Source of the DNA: Streptomyces antnestii
GTDB lineage: Bacteria; Actinomycetota; Actinomycetes; Streptomycetales; Streptomycetaceae
Direction: 5' to 3'
NCBI RefSeq assembly: GCF_004005495.1
Contig: NZ_RZYA01000015.1
Coordinates: 1 to 64,000 of the forward strand
DNA length: 64,000 bases
Shown: positions 35,219 to 43,116 of the stretch, piece by piece
Position numbering within the stretch: position 1 is the stretch's first letter
Layout: every line of letters starts with the position of its first letter
Notes under the pieces: generated by a model
Told to the model about the DNA's origin: nothing
The model's input: only the letters and a program-made list of their open reading frames with translations
Database searches by the model: none
Program-made: the position numbers and the translations under genes

Positions 35219-36604
35219 TCACTCCGGGCGTTCGTCGTACGGCAGCGTGAGCGTGGCGATCGCCCCGCCACGGCCTCTGCTGTCGCCGTCGCCGTCGCCG
35301 CCATCACCGTCGTCGGGTGCCGCGTTCGCGAAGGTGAGGCTCGCGCCCAGCACCTGCGCCTGGCCCAGCGCGATCGTCAGGCCCAGGCCGTGCCCCTTCG
35401 CGCCGCCCTCCGTCCTGAACCGCTGCGGGCCGTCCTCCACCAGATAGTCCGGGTAGCCCTCCCCATGATCCCGCACGGTGATCACCGGGCCGTCGACGGT
35501 GAGGACGACGGGCGGGCCGCCGTGCCGGTGCGCGTTCGACACGAGGTTGCCGAGCACCCGCTCCAGGCGCCGCCGGTCCGTCAGTACGCAGACGTCTCGC
35601 ACGACCACGACCTCCGTCGCCGCCCCGGACGCGCGCACCACGCGCTCCGCGAGCGGGCCGAGCCGGTTGTCGTCGAGGTCCAGGCGCTCGCTGCGCGCGT
35701 CGAGCCGCGAGATCTCCAGCAGGTCCTCGGTGAGCGTGCGCAGCGCCGCGACCCGGTCCCGTACGAGCTCGGTCGGGCGGCCCGGCGGAAGGAGTTCGGC
35801 CGCTGCATGCAGGCCCGTCAGCGGCGTACGCAGTTCGTGCGCCACGTCCGCCGTGAACCGCTGCTCGCTCAGCAGTTTGCGCTGCAGCGACGACGCCATG
35901 CTGTCCAGGGCGCCCGCGACCGCGGCCACCTCGTCCTGGTGCCGGGCCGGATCGCGCGTCCGCGGATCGCCGACCCGGGCGTCCAGGTCGCCCGCGCTGA
36001 TCCGCCGGGCCACCCGCGCCGTCGCGTGCAGGCGCCGCGTCACGCGGGTCACCGCGAACGCGCCCACGAGCAGCGTCGCGCCGATCGCCAGCACCGACGA
36101 GCCGACGATCGCCTGGTCGAGGCCGTCGATCGTGCGGGCGCCCTGCGAGTAGTCGACCTCCACGGCGAGGACGCGGCCCCCGTCGACCGGCCCCGCCGCC
36201 CACATCGTGGGCTGTGCGTCGTGGTTGCTCACCATCGTGCCGCGCTCGCCGTCCCCGGCGAGACGGCGCAGGGGCACGGGCAGGTCCGGGGGATCGATCC
36301 CCGCGAGCCCGCCGAGCCGGTCCCCGGCCTCGTACGCGGCGGTGGCCTCGGTGAGCCGGCTCAGCGCGCGGTCGCGGGCCTGGCCCACGGTCCGGTCGGT
36401 GACCGACACGTGGACGAGGACGCCGAGAAACGCGGCGAGGGCGCAGCACATCACGGTGATGAAGACCGCGGCCTTCCAGGTGAGGCTGGCGGTCCAGGCA
36501 GGCCAGGCGGGCGGTCGCAGCCGCGGGCCTGACCTGGGCTTGCCTGACCTCTGCTTACTCGTTCCGGGTCGGTCTGTTCCGGCCCGTCCGGCCTCGGGAC
36601 TCAT
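35219..36604 (-). CDS. Sensor histidine kinase, lipoprotein-coupled, no adjacent regulator
   Basis: This 461-residue kinase has a basic N-terminus, membrane helix 1 (WKAAVFITVMCCALAAFLGVLVHV, about 43-66), an outer sensor loop of about 100 residues, helix 2 (AIVGSSVLAIGATLLVGAFAV), HAMP, H box FTADVAHELRTP with His256, N box NLVSNAHRHGG, and G boxes DHGEGYPD and GLGLTIALGQ. ATG 36604 overlaps the stop of the preceding lipoprotein gene by 4 bases (ATGA). CseA-CseC systems pair a lipoprotein with a sensor kinase, but there a response regulator is in the same operon; here none is adjacent, so its partner is elsewhere or the set is degenerate. Confidence 0.9.
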   Translation of the reverse strand: MSPEAGRAGTDRPGTSKQRSGKPRSGPRLRPPAWPAWTASLTWKAAVFITVMCCALAAFLGVLVHVSVTDRTVGQARDRALSRLTEATAAYEAGDRLGGLAGIDPPDLPVPLRRLAGDGERGTMVSNHDAQPTMWAAGPVDGGRVLAVEVDYSQGARTIDGLDQAIVGSSVLAIGATLLVGAFAVTRVTRRLHATARVARRISAGDLDARVGDPRTRDPARHQDEVAAVAGALDSMASSLQRKLLSEQRFTADVAHELRTPLTGLHAAAELLPPGRPTELVRDRVAALRTLTEDLLEISRLDARSERLDLDDNRLGPLAERVVRASGAATEVVVVRDVCVLTDRRRLERVLGNLVSNAHRHGGPPVVLTVDGPVITVRDHGEGYPDYLVEDGPQRFRTEGGAKGHGLGLTIALGQAQVLGASLTFANAAPDDGDGGDGDGDSRGRGGAIATLTLPYDERPE

Positions 36605-37389
36605 CGGGTGGAGGCCGACGGCGTGGCCTGGTAGGCCGACGGCGTGGTCGTGGGGATCGCCCCCGGCGTGGTCGTGGGGGCGGGCTTCGCGGGGCTCGCG
36701 GACCGGTGGGGGCGGGGCGCCGGCGGGCCCGTGCGCAGGATCTCGTCGAGGGTGGGGAGCATCGCGTGCTGGTGCGGGTCCCAGGACCACGCCGTGCGGT
36801 ACTCGTAGCCCGGCAGGTCCGCCACCGCCCGCAGGATCACGTCCCGGCCCGCGATCTCCACGCTCACGACCGCGTCCGACGTCCCCATCACCTGCGTGAG
36901 CCGGTGTCCCTCGAACGTGTAGCAGCGCACGGCGAGCTGCCCCTTCGGCAGGCGGATCCCCACGATCAGCTCGTCCTTGCCGTCGCCGGTCAGATCCCGG
37001 TAGTACGCCTTCAGGACGGGACACCCCGCCTTCCCCGTACCGCTCCGGCCGCAGTCCTGCAGACCCACGATCTTGTCCTTGTACGGGTCCGGCGACGGGC
37101 TGGGCGAGGCCGAGTACGCCGCCTCCTGCGCGCGGATCACGTCGACCGGGTCCACGCGGTGGATGTCGTCACCCGGAGCGGTGATGCCCGGCACGACCTC
37201 CGTCTCGCCGGAGCCGTAGTCCTCGGCCGCGGCGGACGCCGGGGGCAGCGTGGGCCACAACCGGGCCGGGCCCACCGCCGTGGACGTGGGCCCCGCGCTG
37301 CGCAGACCGCCCGAGTCACCGCACCCGGCGAGCAACAGCGCCGCCGCGCTCACGGCGAGGGCCACGGAACAGGCGCGCCTGGAAATCAC
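36601..37389 (-). CDS. Lipoprotein with FG-GAP-like segment, coupled to histidine kinase
   Basis: This 262-residue protein starts ISRRACSVALAVSAAALLLAGCG: a signal peptide and lipobox LAGC. The mature part has a Pro-rich linker, then a domain containing LTGDGKDELIVGI, which looks like an FG-GAP calcium-binding repeat, then a C-terminal Ala/Pro/Thr tail. It is probably anchored to the outer face of the membrane. It overlaps the histidine kinase start by 4 bases and likely modulates it, as CseA does for CseC. GTG 37389 has CAGGAG upstream. Three direct repeats (37414-37479) lie just before it and may be regulatory. Confidence 0.8.
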   Translation of the reverse strand: MISRRACSVALAVSAAALLLAGCGDSGGLRSAGPTSTAVGPARLWPTLPPASAAAEDYGSGETEVVPGITAPGDDIHRVDPVDVIRAQEAAYSASPSPSPDPYKDKIVGLQDCGRSGTGKAGCPVLKAYYRDLTGDGKDELIVGIRLPKGQLAVRCYTFEGHRLTQVMGTSDAVVSVEIAGRDVILRAVADLPGYEYRTAWSWDPHQHAMLPTLDEILRTGPPAPRPHRSASPAKPAPTTTPGAIPTTTPSAYQATPSASTR

Positions 37390-37413
37390 TGCACTCCTGC
37401 CTGTCCACGTGCC

Positions 37414-37479
37414 GGTCGGTCACTCCACGGACACCATGGTCGGTCACTCCACGGACACCATATGGATTCCACGGACACC
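37414..37479. repeat. Three direct repeats upstream of the lipoprotein/kinase operon
   Basis: TCCACGGACACC occurs at 37424-37435, 37448-37459 and 37468-37479; the first two sit in a perfect 24-bp tandem repeat (37414-37437, 37438-37461). On the coding strand the third copy is farthest from the gene. They could be activator sites; no regulator is identified. Confidence 0.75.
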
Positions 37480-37509
37480 TTATGGGTGGGGAAGTCCCTT
37501 TCTAATCCC

Positions 37510-37830
37510 TCAGCCGTCGCTGCGCCCCCGCCGGTACATCGAGTAGGCGAGCCCCGCGGCGCCCGCCGCCGCCATCCCGCCACCCGCCGCCAGGAACAGC
37601 GCGTTCTGGCCGTGCGAGCCGTCGGCCTGCTCCGACGTCCCCGACGAAGCCGGCGCGGAGGCGGAGGTGGAGGCAGGCGCGGGCGCGGGGTCCGGGTACG
37701 CGAACGCGGCCGTCGGGACCAGGAGCGCGCCGCCGAGAACGGCGGCGACGAAGGTGCAACGGGCCGGCAGTCCCGACCGACGGGTGGTGCGACGGGCGGA
37801 TCGACGGATGGATCGACGGGTGGTGCTCAC
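37510..37830 (-). CDS. Small secreted protein with C-terminal membrane anchor
   Basis: This 106-residue protein has an Arg-rich N-terminus with TTRRSIRR-type repeats, a signal-like hydrophobic run (CTFVAAVLGGALLVPTAAFA), a Pro/Ala/Ser-rich middle and a C-terminal helix (ALFLAAGGGMAAAGAAGLAYSMYRRG) with a basic tail. That layout resembles sortase or membrane-anchored small proteins, but I see no LPXTG/LAXTG motif. GTG 37830 was chosen because GGAGAGGAGA is upstream; a longer frame to the 5' side is less credible. Divergent from the NERD gene. Function unknown. Confidence 0.65.
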   Translation of the reverse strand: MSTTRRSIRRSARRTTRRSGLPARCTFVAAVLGGALLVPTAAFAYPDPAPAPASTSASAPASSGTSEQADGSHGQNALFLAAGGGMAAAGAAGLAYSMYRRGRSDG

Positions 37831-38068
37831 GAAGCGTCTCCTCTCCTCGGCCCCGGCGCGGGGCGCCGCGTTCCGCCAAGTGGCGCAAACGCTGACGTCA
37901 CCAACGTAAAGATCCCGCATCACGGCAATTCGGCGACTGTGTAACAGCGGGCCGAAGCTCTGCCGTCGGTCTCCCCAGCGGCGGCCGTCGCGCTCGCCGG
38001 ACCCGCCGGCGAACGGCATATTGCCCTGCGGCTCCGTGGCTGTTCCCATGGTCATGGGGTGATGGTCG

Positions 38069-38872
38069 ATGAGCGGTCTGCGCGTCATACCGACCTGGCG
38101 ACACGGCCGGGAGCGGCTCTACGTCTGCGCCGACGACGGCAGGAACGTCGCCTGGTACGACCGTGACGCGGGCCGCGTCAACCTGATCAGCGACGCCCGC
38201 CGGGACGACGTCCTCACCCTCCTCGGCCCCTTCCTGACCGGCGACGTCACCGTCGGACCACCCCCGGTACCCACCCCCGTCGAGCTGGCCAGGCTCGCCC
38301 TGCACCCGGACGACGACCTCGCGCCGAACCGCCCCGGCGAGGCCCTCCAGATCGCCGTCGAGCGCGACCCGGGCCCGGCCCGGCGGCTGCGCACGGACCC
38401 GCGGCGCCGGGCCCTGGAGGCCGAGCAGTCCGTCGGACGCGCGCTCGACGCCTTCGAGCGGGCGGGCTGGCGCACGCTGCACTCCGTGCCCCTGCCCGGC
38501 GGCGCCCGCATCCACCACCTCCTCATCGGCCCCGGAGGCCTCTACGCCCTGCACACTCTTCCGGCCCGCAAACAGCGGGTCCGCGTCGCCGACCCGATGG
38601 TCGCGGCAGGCCGAGCGGAGCCGTCACCCCTGCTGCGCCGGGTCCGCGCGGACGCGTCCCGCGCGTCCTTCGCCCTGACCGCGGAGGTCCACCCGGTTCT
38701 CGCCGTCGCGGGCGCCGCGGCCGTCGACGTCACGGCGGCCCCACGGGACGTACGCGTGGTCCCCGACACGGAGCTCCAGTCCCTCGCACGGACCGGCGGC
38801 GTCCTGAAACCGGCCGATGTCGAAGCCCTGCACGCGATGGCCCGCGACCGACACACCTGGCTGCGCGTCTGA
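38069..38872 (+). CDS. NERD-domain-like protein
   Basis: This 267-residue protein has an N-terminal beta-rich segment (VCADDGRNVAWYDRDAGRVNLI) and a central NERD-like region (AEQSVGRALDAFERAGWRTLHSVPLPGG, RIHHLLIGPGGLYALHT). The NERD fold is related to restriction-enzyme-type nucleases and occurs with nucleic-acid processing genes. The third core motif (a Gln/Lys strand) is not evident, so nuclease activity is uncertain. ATG 38069 has GGGGTG about 8 bases upstream. No signal peptide is visible. It lies next to the NHEJ genes, although on the opposite strand from the LigD polymerase gene. Confidence 0.75.
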   Translation: MSGLRVIPTWRHGRERLYVCADDGRNVAWYDRDAGRVNLISDARRDDVLTLLGPFLTGDVTVGPPPVPTPVELARLALHPDDDLAPNRPGEALQIAVERDPGPARRLRTDPRRRALEAEQSVGRALDAFERAGWRTLHSVPLPGGARIHHLLIGPGGLYALHTLPARKQRVRVADPMVAAGRAEPSPLLRRVRADASRASFALTAEVHPVLAVAGAAAVDVTAAPRDVRVVPDTELQSLARTGGVLKPADVEALHAMARDRHTWLRV

Positions 38873-38919
38873 CTCCGCTACTCCCCCCCGCTGATGCACT
38901 ACTCCTGGGCGAAAGGCCG

Positions 38920-39804
38920 TCACGGCACCCGTCCCGCGCGGTCGGGGTCGGCCAGGGGCCCGAGCAGGTCCCCGTAGCGTTCGAGGCGGGGCGCCATGTC
39001 GTCGGCCAGGAAGGTCAGCTCCCGCGCGTCCGTGCAGGCCTCGACCTCCTCCCACGTCACAGGGGCCGACACCGTCGGTTCCGGGCGGGCGCGGAGGGTG
39101 TACGGGGTGGCCGTCGTCTTCGCGGCGGCGTTCTGACTGTGGTCGACGAAGACCTTGCCGGGGCGCAGGCTGCGGGTCATGCGGTGGAGGACCAGTTCCG
39201 GATGTGCGGCCTCACCCTCCACGGCGAGGGCCTTCGCGTACGCGCTGACCTGCTCGGACGGCGTCGGCTCCAGCGGCACGAGCAGATGCAGGCCCTTCGA
39301 CCCGGACGTCTTCACGTACGCGTCCAGCCCGTCCGCGCGCAGCCGCTCACGCAGCCACAGCGCGACCGCGCAGCAGTCCACCACGTCCGCGGGCGCCCCT
39401 GGATCCAGGTCGAGGACCAGCCGGTCGGCCATCGCCGGCGCGTCCGCCCGCCACTGCGGCGTATGGAACTCCGTCACCAGATTGGCCGCCCACATCAGCG
39501 AGGGCAGATCCTGCACGACGACCTGCCGGGACACGGAGCTCGCCGAGCGCGGCACGTCCTCCGCGCGCACCCAGTCGGGCGTGCCCGGCGGCACGTTCTT
39601 GGTGAAGAACCGCTGCCCTTCGGGCCCGTCCGGGTAGCGCAGGAAGGACACGGGCCGGTCGCGGAGGTGCGTGAGCAGGGCGTCCGCGGCCGTCGCGTAG
39701 TAGTGCAGCAGCTCGCCCTTCGTGAACCCGGTCGCCGGGTACAGCACCTTGCCGAGGTTGCTGAGCGCGAGCCGCCGCCCCTCCACCTCCGTGATGGGCG
39801 TCAT
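38920..39804 (-). CDS. LigD polymerase-domain protein (NHEJ primase-polymerase)
   Basis: This 294-residue protein is a stand-alone archaeo-eukaryotic primase-type polymerase domain of bacterial NHEJ. It shows the family start (ITEVEGRRLALSNLGKVLYP), FFTKNVPPGTPDW, the catalytic DLDPG metal motif, VKTSGSKGLHLLVPL and the VFVDHSQN block. It fills gaps and adds nucleotides at broken ends with Ku and a ligase. The nuclease and ligase domains of full LigD are absent here, so a separate ATP-dependent ligase is expected elsewhere. ATG 39804 fits the family; it is divergent from ku (72 bases between starts). Confidence 0.93.
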   Translation of the reverse strand: MTPITEVEGRRLALSNLGKVLYPATGFTKGELLHYYATAADALLTHLRDRPVSFLRYPDGPEGQRFFTKNVPPGTPDWVRAEDVPRSASSVSRQVVVQDLPSLMWAANLVTEFHTPQWRADAPAMADRLVLDLDPGAPADVVDCCAVALWLRERLRADGLDAYVKTSGSKGLHLLVPLEPTPSEQVSAYAKALAVEGEAAHPELVLHRMTRSLRPGKVFVDHSQNAAAKTTATPYTLRARPEPTVSAPVTWEEVEACTDARELTFLADDMAPRLERYGDLLGPLADPDRAGRVP

Positions 39805-39875
39805 ACGATGAGAATCCCACGAAATCATCACAAACAAGCCCAAAACCACAGCCACCGGCTTCAGAGAGGGACCAC

Positions 39876-40982
39876 GTGCGATCCATATGGAACGGCGCCA
39901 TCTCCTTCGGCCTGGTCAGCATCCCGATCAAGCTGGTCAACGCCACCGAGAGCCACTCGATCTCCTTCCGGCAGATCCACCTGGAGGACGGCGGCCGCAT
40001 CCGCTACCGCAAGTTCTGCGAGCTGGAGGATCGGGAGGTCTCGACGGCGGAGATCGGCAAAGGGTACGAGGCCGCGGACGGCTCGATGATCCCCATCACG
40101 GAGGACGACCTCGCCTCGCTGCCGATCCCGACCGCCCGGACGATCGAGATCGTGGCCTTCGTCCCCGGCGACAGCATCGACCCGCTCCAGATGGACGCCG
40201 CCTACTACCTCTCCGCGAACGGCGTCCCCGCCGCGAAGCCGTACACCCTGCTGCGTGAGGCGCTCAAGCGGAACAAGAAGGTCGCCATCGCGAAGTACGC
40301 CCTGCGCGGGCGCGAGCGGCTCGGCATGCTGCGGGTCGTCGACGACGTGATCGCGATGCACGGCCTGCTGTGGCCCGACGAGGTGCGTGCCACGGACGAG
40401 GCGGCGCCCGAGACCCAGGTGACCGTGCGCGAGGCCGAACTCGACCTGGCGGAAGCCCTGATGGACACCCTCGGCGAGGTCGACATGGAGTCGCTGCACG
40501 ACGACTACCGTTCCGCGGTCGAGGAGATGATCGAGGCGAAAGCGTCAGGCGAGGGCGTGCTGGAGGCCCCGGCGGCCGCGGAGGGCGCGGGCGGCAAGGT
40601 CATCGACCTGATGGCGGCCCTGGAGAGCAGCGTCAAGGCGGCCAAGGAGGCGCGGGGTGACACGGCCGCGCCGCGGCGCGAGGCGAAGGTGACGTCGCTG
40701 AAGTCCCGCACGGCACCGAAGGACGTGGGCGGGAAGAAGTCGACGTCGACGAAGACGAAGCCGGCGGCGCCCAGGAGCCGGGCGAGCACGTCGAGCACGG
40801 CCAAGAAGACGACGGCGAAGAAGACGGCCGCTGCCACGAAATCCACGGCCACGAAATCGACGGCCAAGAAGGTCACCGCGAAGAAGGCGACGGCGAAAAA
40901 GGCGACACCGGCCAAGAAGGCGGCAGCGGCCAGTAAGGCGACACCGGCCAAGAAGGCGGCGCCCCGGAAGCACGCGTCGTAA
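39876..40982 (+). CDS. ku: Ku DNA-end-binding protein with histone-like tail
   Basis: This 368-residue protein binds and bridges double-strand break ends in NHEJ. The core is a canonical bacterial Ku (MRSIWNGAISFGLVSIPIKLVNATESHSISFRQIH, KFCELEDREV, KRNKKVAIAKYALRGRERLGMLR), shown here as separate blocks. The last about 100 residues are Lys/Ala/Thr/Ser-rich with repeated KKATAKKATPAKK motifs, like histone H1 tails. Such tails occur in actinobacterial Ku proteins and strengthen DNA binding and ligase recruitment. GTG 39876 has GAGAGGG 5 bases upstream. It is divergent from the polymerase gene, so both share one control region. A strong terminator follows. Confidence 0.95.
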   Translation: MRSIWNGAISFGLVSIPIKLVNATESHSISFRQIHLEDGGRIRYRKFCELEDREVSTAEIGKGYEAADGSMIPITEDDLASLPIPTARTIEIVAFVPGDSIDPLQMDAAYYLSANGVPAAKPYTLLREALKRNKKVAIAKYALRGRERLGMLRVVDDVIAMHGLLWPDEVRATDEAAPETQVTVREAELDLAEALMDTLGEVDMESLHDDYRSAVEEMIEAKASGEGVLEAPAAAEGAGGKVIDLMAALESSVKAAKEARGDTAAPRREAKVTSLKSRTAPKDVGGKKSTSTKTKPAAPRSRASTSSTAKKTTAKKTAAATKSTATKSTAKKVTAKKATAKKATPAKKAAAASKATPAKKAAPRKHAS

Positions 40983-40983
40983 C

Positions 40984-41029
40984 CACCGGCGGGCGGCGCG
41001 TCCACGAAGACGCACCACCCGCCGGTGGC
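40984..41029 (+). terminator. Terminator hairpin after ku
   Basis: Arms CCACCGGCGGGCGG (40984-40997) and CCACCCGCCGGTGG (41016-41029) pair; an inner GCGTC/GACGC stem extends the structure. No T-run. Confidence 0.75.
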
Positions 41030-41066
41030 GGACTGCTCGGTGACGGGCCGCTCGATGGCGGACCGC

Positions 41067-41432
41067 TCAGCGAGCCACGAACTGCGTCAGGATCGCCTGC
41101 ACCTCGTAGATGTCGACACCCTTGCTGAACGTCTTCTGGACGGGCGCGGCGGTGCCGGAGATCCAGATGTTGAGCTCACCGTCGAGATCGAAGTGACCGG
41201 CGGTCTCGACGGAGAAGTGCGTGATGCTCTTGTACGGGATGGAGTGGTACTCCACCTTCTTGCCGGTGATCCCCTGCTTGTCGACCAGGATGAGCCGCCG
41301 GTCGGTGAAGAGGATGGTGTCGCGGATGAGCAGGTACGCGGCGTGCACCTGCTCGCCCTGACCGAGCAGCTTGGCGTACTCCTGCTGCGCGCCGGCGGGG
41401 TCGATGGTGTGGGCGTTTCCGAACAGTGCCAT
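41067..41432 (-). CDS. Bacterial PH-domain protein
   Basis: This 121-residue protein is a single bacterial PH domain: LGQGEQVHAAYLLIRDTILFTDRRLILVDKQGITGKKVEYHSIPYKSITHFSV is the standard first half (strands and 'RRL-L-D-KQG' turn), followed by ISGTAAP and a C-terminal helix (YEVQAILTQFVA). It is cytoplasmic and probably forms a homo-oligomeric ring. ATG 41432 has GGGGGGCC upstream. Function unknown; this is a common single gene in Streptomyces. Confidence 0.9.
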   Translation of the reverse strand: MALFGNAHTIDPAGAQQEYAKLLGQGEQVHAAYLLIRDTILFTDRRLILVDKQGITGKKVEYHSIPYKSITHFSVETAGHFDLDGELNIWISGTAAPVQKTFSKGVDIYEVQAILTQFVAR

Positions 41433-41515
41433 GAGGCCCCCCAGTTGGCGAACTCCCGTGTGTGCACGGGATCTTCACACTCTACGAGGGGAACCACCCC
41501 GGCGGCGAGGGCCTG

Positions 41516-42367
41516 TCACGGCGTGCGAGCAGTGACCAGAAGCCCCACGCTCTTCATCCGCACCTCACCCTCACCTTCGTGGACGCGGAGCGCGTCGGCC
41601 AGAGCATGCCGAGCCAACTCCTTCTCCTCCACCCCGACTTGGTCCATCGCGTGCCGCCCGGGACCCGTCGTGAGGATGAACGAGGCGGCGTCACCGGCGT
41701 CCCGCCCCCACACCCCGTAGACCTCCAGGCGCCGCACCTCGATGTCGGTGAACCCGGCGCCGGCCAGCACCTTGCGCGTGGCATCGGCGTCGGAGAGGGC
41801 GAACATGCCGGGCCCGCCCGCGCCCGGGGCCCCGAAGTCGCCGACAGGCAGGATGTCCCGCAGTCCGGAGAAGGCCCGGAGCCAGTCGTTGTGCTCGGGC
41901 TCGGCGGGACAGACGAACGCCAGCCTGCCGCCGGACCGCAGGGCGTGCCGGATGTTGGCGAACGCGGCGACGGGATCAGCGAAGAACATGACGCCGAACC
42001 GGCTGACGGCGACATCGAAGGACCCGGCGTCGAACGGCCGGACCTGGACGTCCCCTTGCTCGAAGGCGACGTTCTCCGGCCCCTCCTCCCGGGCGATCTC
42101 CTCGGCCCGAGCCAGCATGGGCCCGGACAGGTCCACCCCGAGGGCTCGCCCCTCAGGCCCCGCCGCCCGGGCGGCGAGCCGAGTGGTGACCCCGGACCCA
42201 CACCCGACATCGAGCACGCGATCGCCGGACCGAATGCCGGCGGCGTCAAGAAGGGGCTGGTTGTACTCCGCGTTCACGGCGTCCCAGCGCACCTGGTGAC
42301 GAGCCCAGTGCTCCCCGTCATACCCGTTCCAGGCCTGAGACTGATCGACGTTGACGATTCGGGACAT
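41516..42367 (-). CDS. SAM-dependent class I methyltransferase
   Basis: This 283-residue protein has the Rossmann-like class I methyltransferase fold with motif I VLDVGCGSGVTTRLAARA, acidic VDLSG at the second strand end, VAFEQGDVQVRPF and RFGVMFFADPVAAF. The SRIVNVDQSQAWNGYDGEHWARHQ N-terminus resembles ubiquinone/menaquinone-type methyltransferases. ATG 42367 has GAGAGGG upstream. It is divergent from a TetR regulator; two operators lie between them, so TetR very likely represses it. The substrate is unknown. Confidence 0.92.
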   Translation of the reverse strand: MSRIVNVDQSQAWNGYDGEHWARHQVRWDAVNAEYNQPLLDAAGIRSGDRVLDVGCGSGVTTRLAARAAGPEGRALGVDLSGPMLARAEEIAREEGPENVAFEQGDVQVRPFDAGSFDVAVSRFGVMFFADPVAAFANIRHALRSGGRLAFVCPAEPEHNDWLRAFSGLRDILPVGDFGAPGAGGPGMFALSDADATRKVLAGAGFTDIEVRRLEVYGVWGRDAGDAASFILTTGPGRHAMDQVGVEEKELARHALADALRVHEGEGEVRMKSVGLLVTARTP

Positions 42368-42409
42368 GGCAAAACCCTCTCGTGGCGACAGGCGGACCCG
42401 GACATAGAA

Positions 42410-42447
42410 TGGGCGCTCGCCCAAACATGAGTATGGGCGAGCGCCCA
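42410..42447. promoter_or_regulatory. Double TetR operator between methyltransferase and tetR
   Basis: TGGGCGCTCGCCCA (42410-42423) and TGGGCGAGCGCCCA (42434-42447) are reverse complements of each other. Each also has GGGCG/CGCCC dyad symmetry and is followed by AAAC on the + strand. Their starts are 24 bases apart. They overlap the promoter region of both divergent genes. Confidence 0.8.
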
Positions 42448-42483
42448 AACTCATGGCAAGCGAATGGCGAGGAAAGAGGCCTC

Positions 42484-43104
42484 ATGTCCCCGCGCGGCAT
42501 AGCGATCCCCGACGTCAGAGAGCGCCTGTTCGACGCGGCGGAACGGATCCTGGCCCGGGAGGGCCCGTCGGGCCTGACGAGCAGGGCGGTCACGACGGAG
42601 GCGGGCTGCGCGAAGGGCATGCTGCACAAGCACTTCGAGGGCCTGGACGAACTCGTCGCGGAACTGGTCCTGGCCCGCTTCGCACGCACGGCCCGCCTTG
42701 CGGAGGACCTCCCGGCCCGCGCCGGCGAGTCCACGGTGGCGGCCAACCTGACGGAGATCGGCCACGCGCTCCTGACGTCCCTGAACCCCACGACGGCGGG
42801 CCTCGCGGCCTCGACCCCGGCGGCGTCCCTGCGGATCCGCGAGGCGCTGAAGGCAGGCGCCCCGGGCTTCGACGCGATCCAGCACTCGATCACGACGTAC
42901 CTGGACGCGGAGATCAACACCGGCCGCCTCCCCCCGACCACGGACACGACGACAACGGCCCTGGCCCTGGTCGGAACGGTCCACCACCTACTGATGACGA
43001 CCTGGGAACCCCCCACCCAAGACCCACGAGCCCAGACGAAAAACCTGGTGAAAACGCTACTGGCCACCCCCACCCCAACCACCCCAACCACCCCAACCAC
43101 CTGA
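42484..43104 (+). CDS. TetR-family regulator of the adjacent methyltransferase
   Basis: This 206-residue protein has a TetR DNA-binding domain: VRERLFDAAERILAREGPSGLTSRAVTTEAGCAKGMLHKHFEG (recognition helix about CAKGMLHKHF). The ligand domain is helical. The C-terminus is a Pro/Thr tandem tail (PTPTTPTTPTT) encoded by a 9-bp repeat (about 43073-43101). ATG 42484 was chosen because AGAGG is upstream and it starts at the conserved domain; the frame is open upstream only across the operators. It probably binds the two operators to control itself and the divergent methyltransferase gene. Confidence 0.9.
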   Translation: MSPRGIAIPDVRERLFDAAERILAREGPSGLTSRAVTTEAGCAKGMLHKHFEGLDELVAELVLARFARTARLAEDLPARAGESTVAANLTEIGHALLTSLNPTTAGLAASTPAASLRIREALKAGAPGFDAIQHSITTYLDAEINTGRLPPTTDTTTTALALVGTVHHLLMTTWEPPTQDPRAQTKNLVKTLLATPTPTTPTTPTT

Positions 43105-43116
43105 ACCGGCAGACCC

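Noticed and set aside
43073..43101. A functional repeat array in the TetR tail
   Set aside because: Short 9-bp repeat encoding a Pro/Thr tail; noted in the gene entry, too short to claim more.
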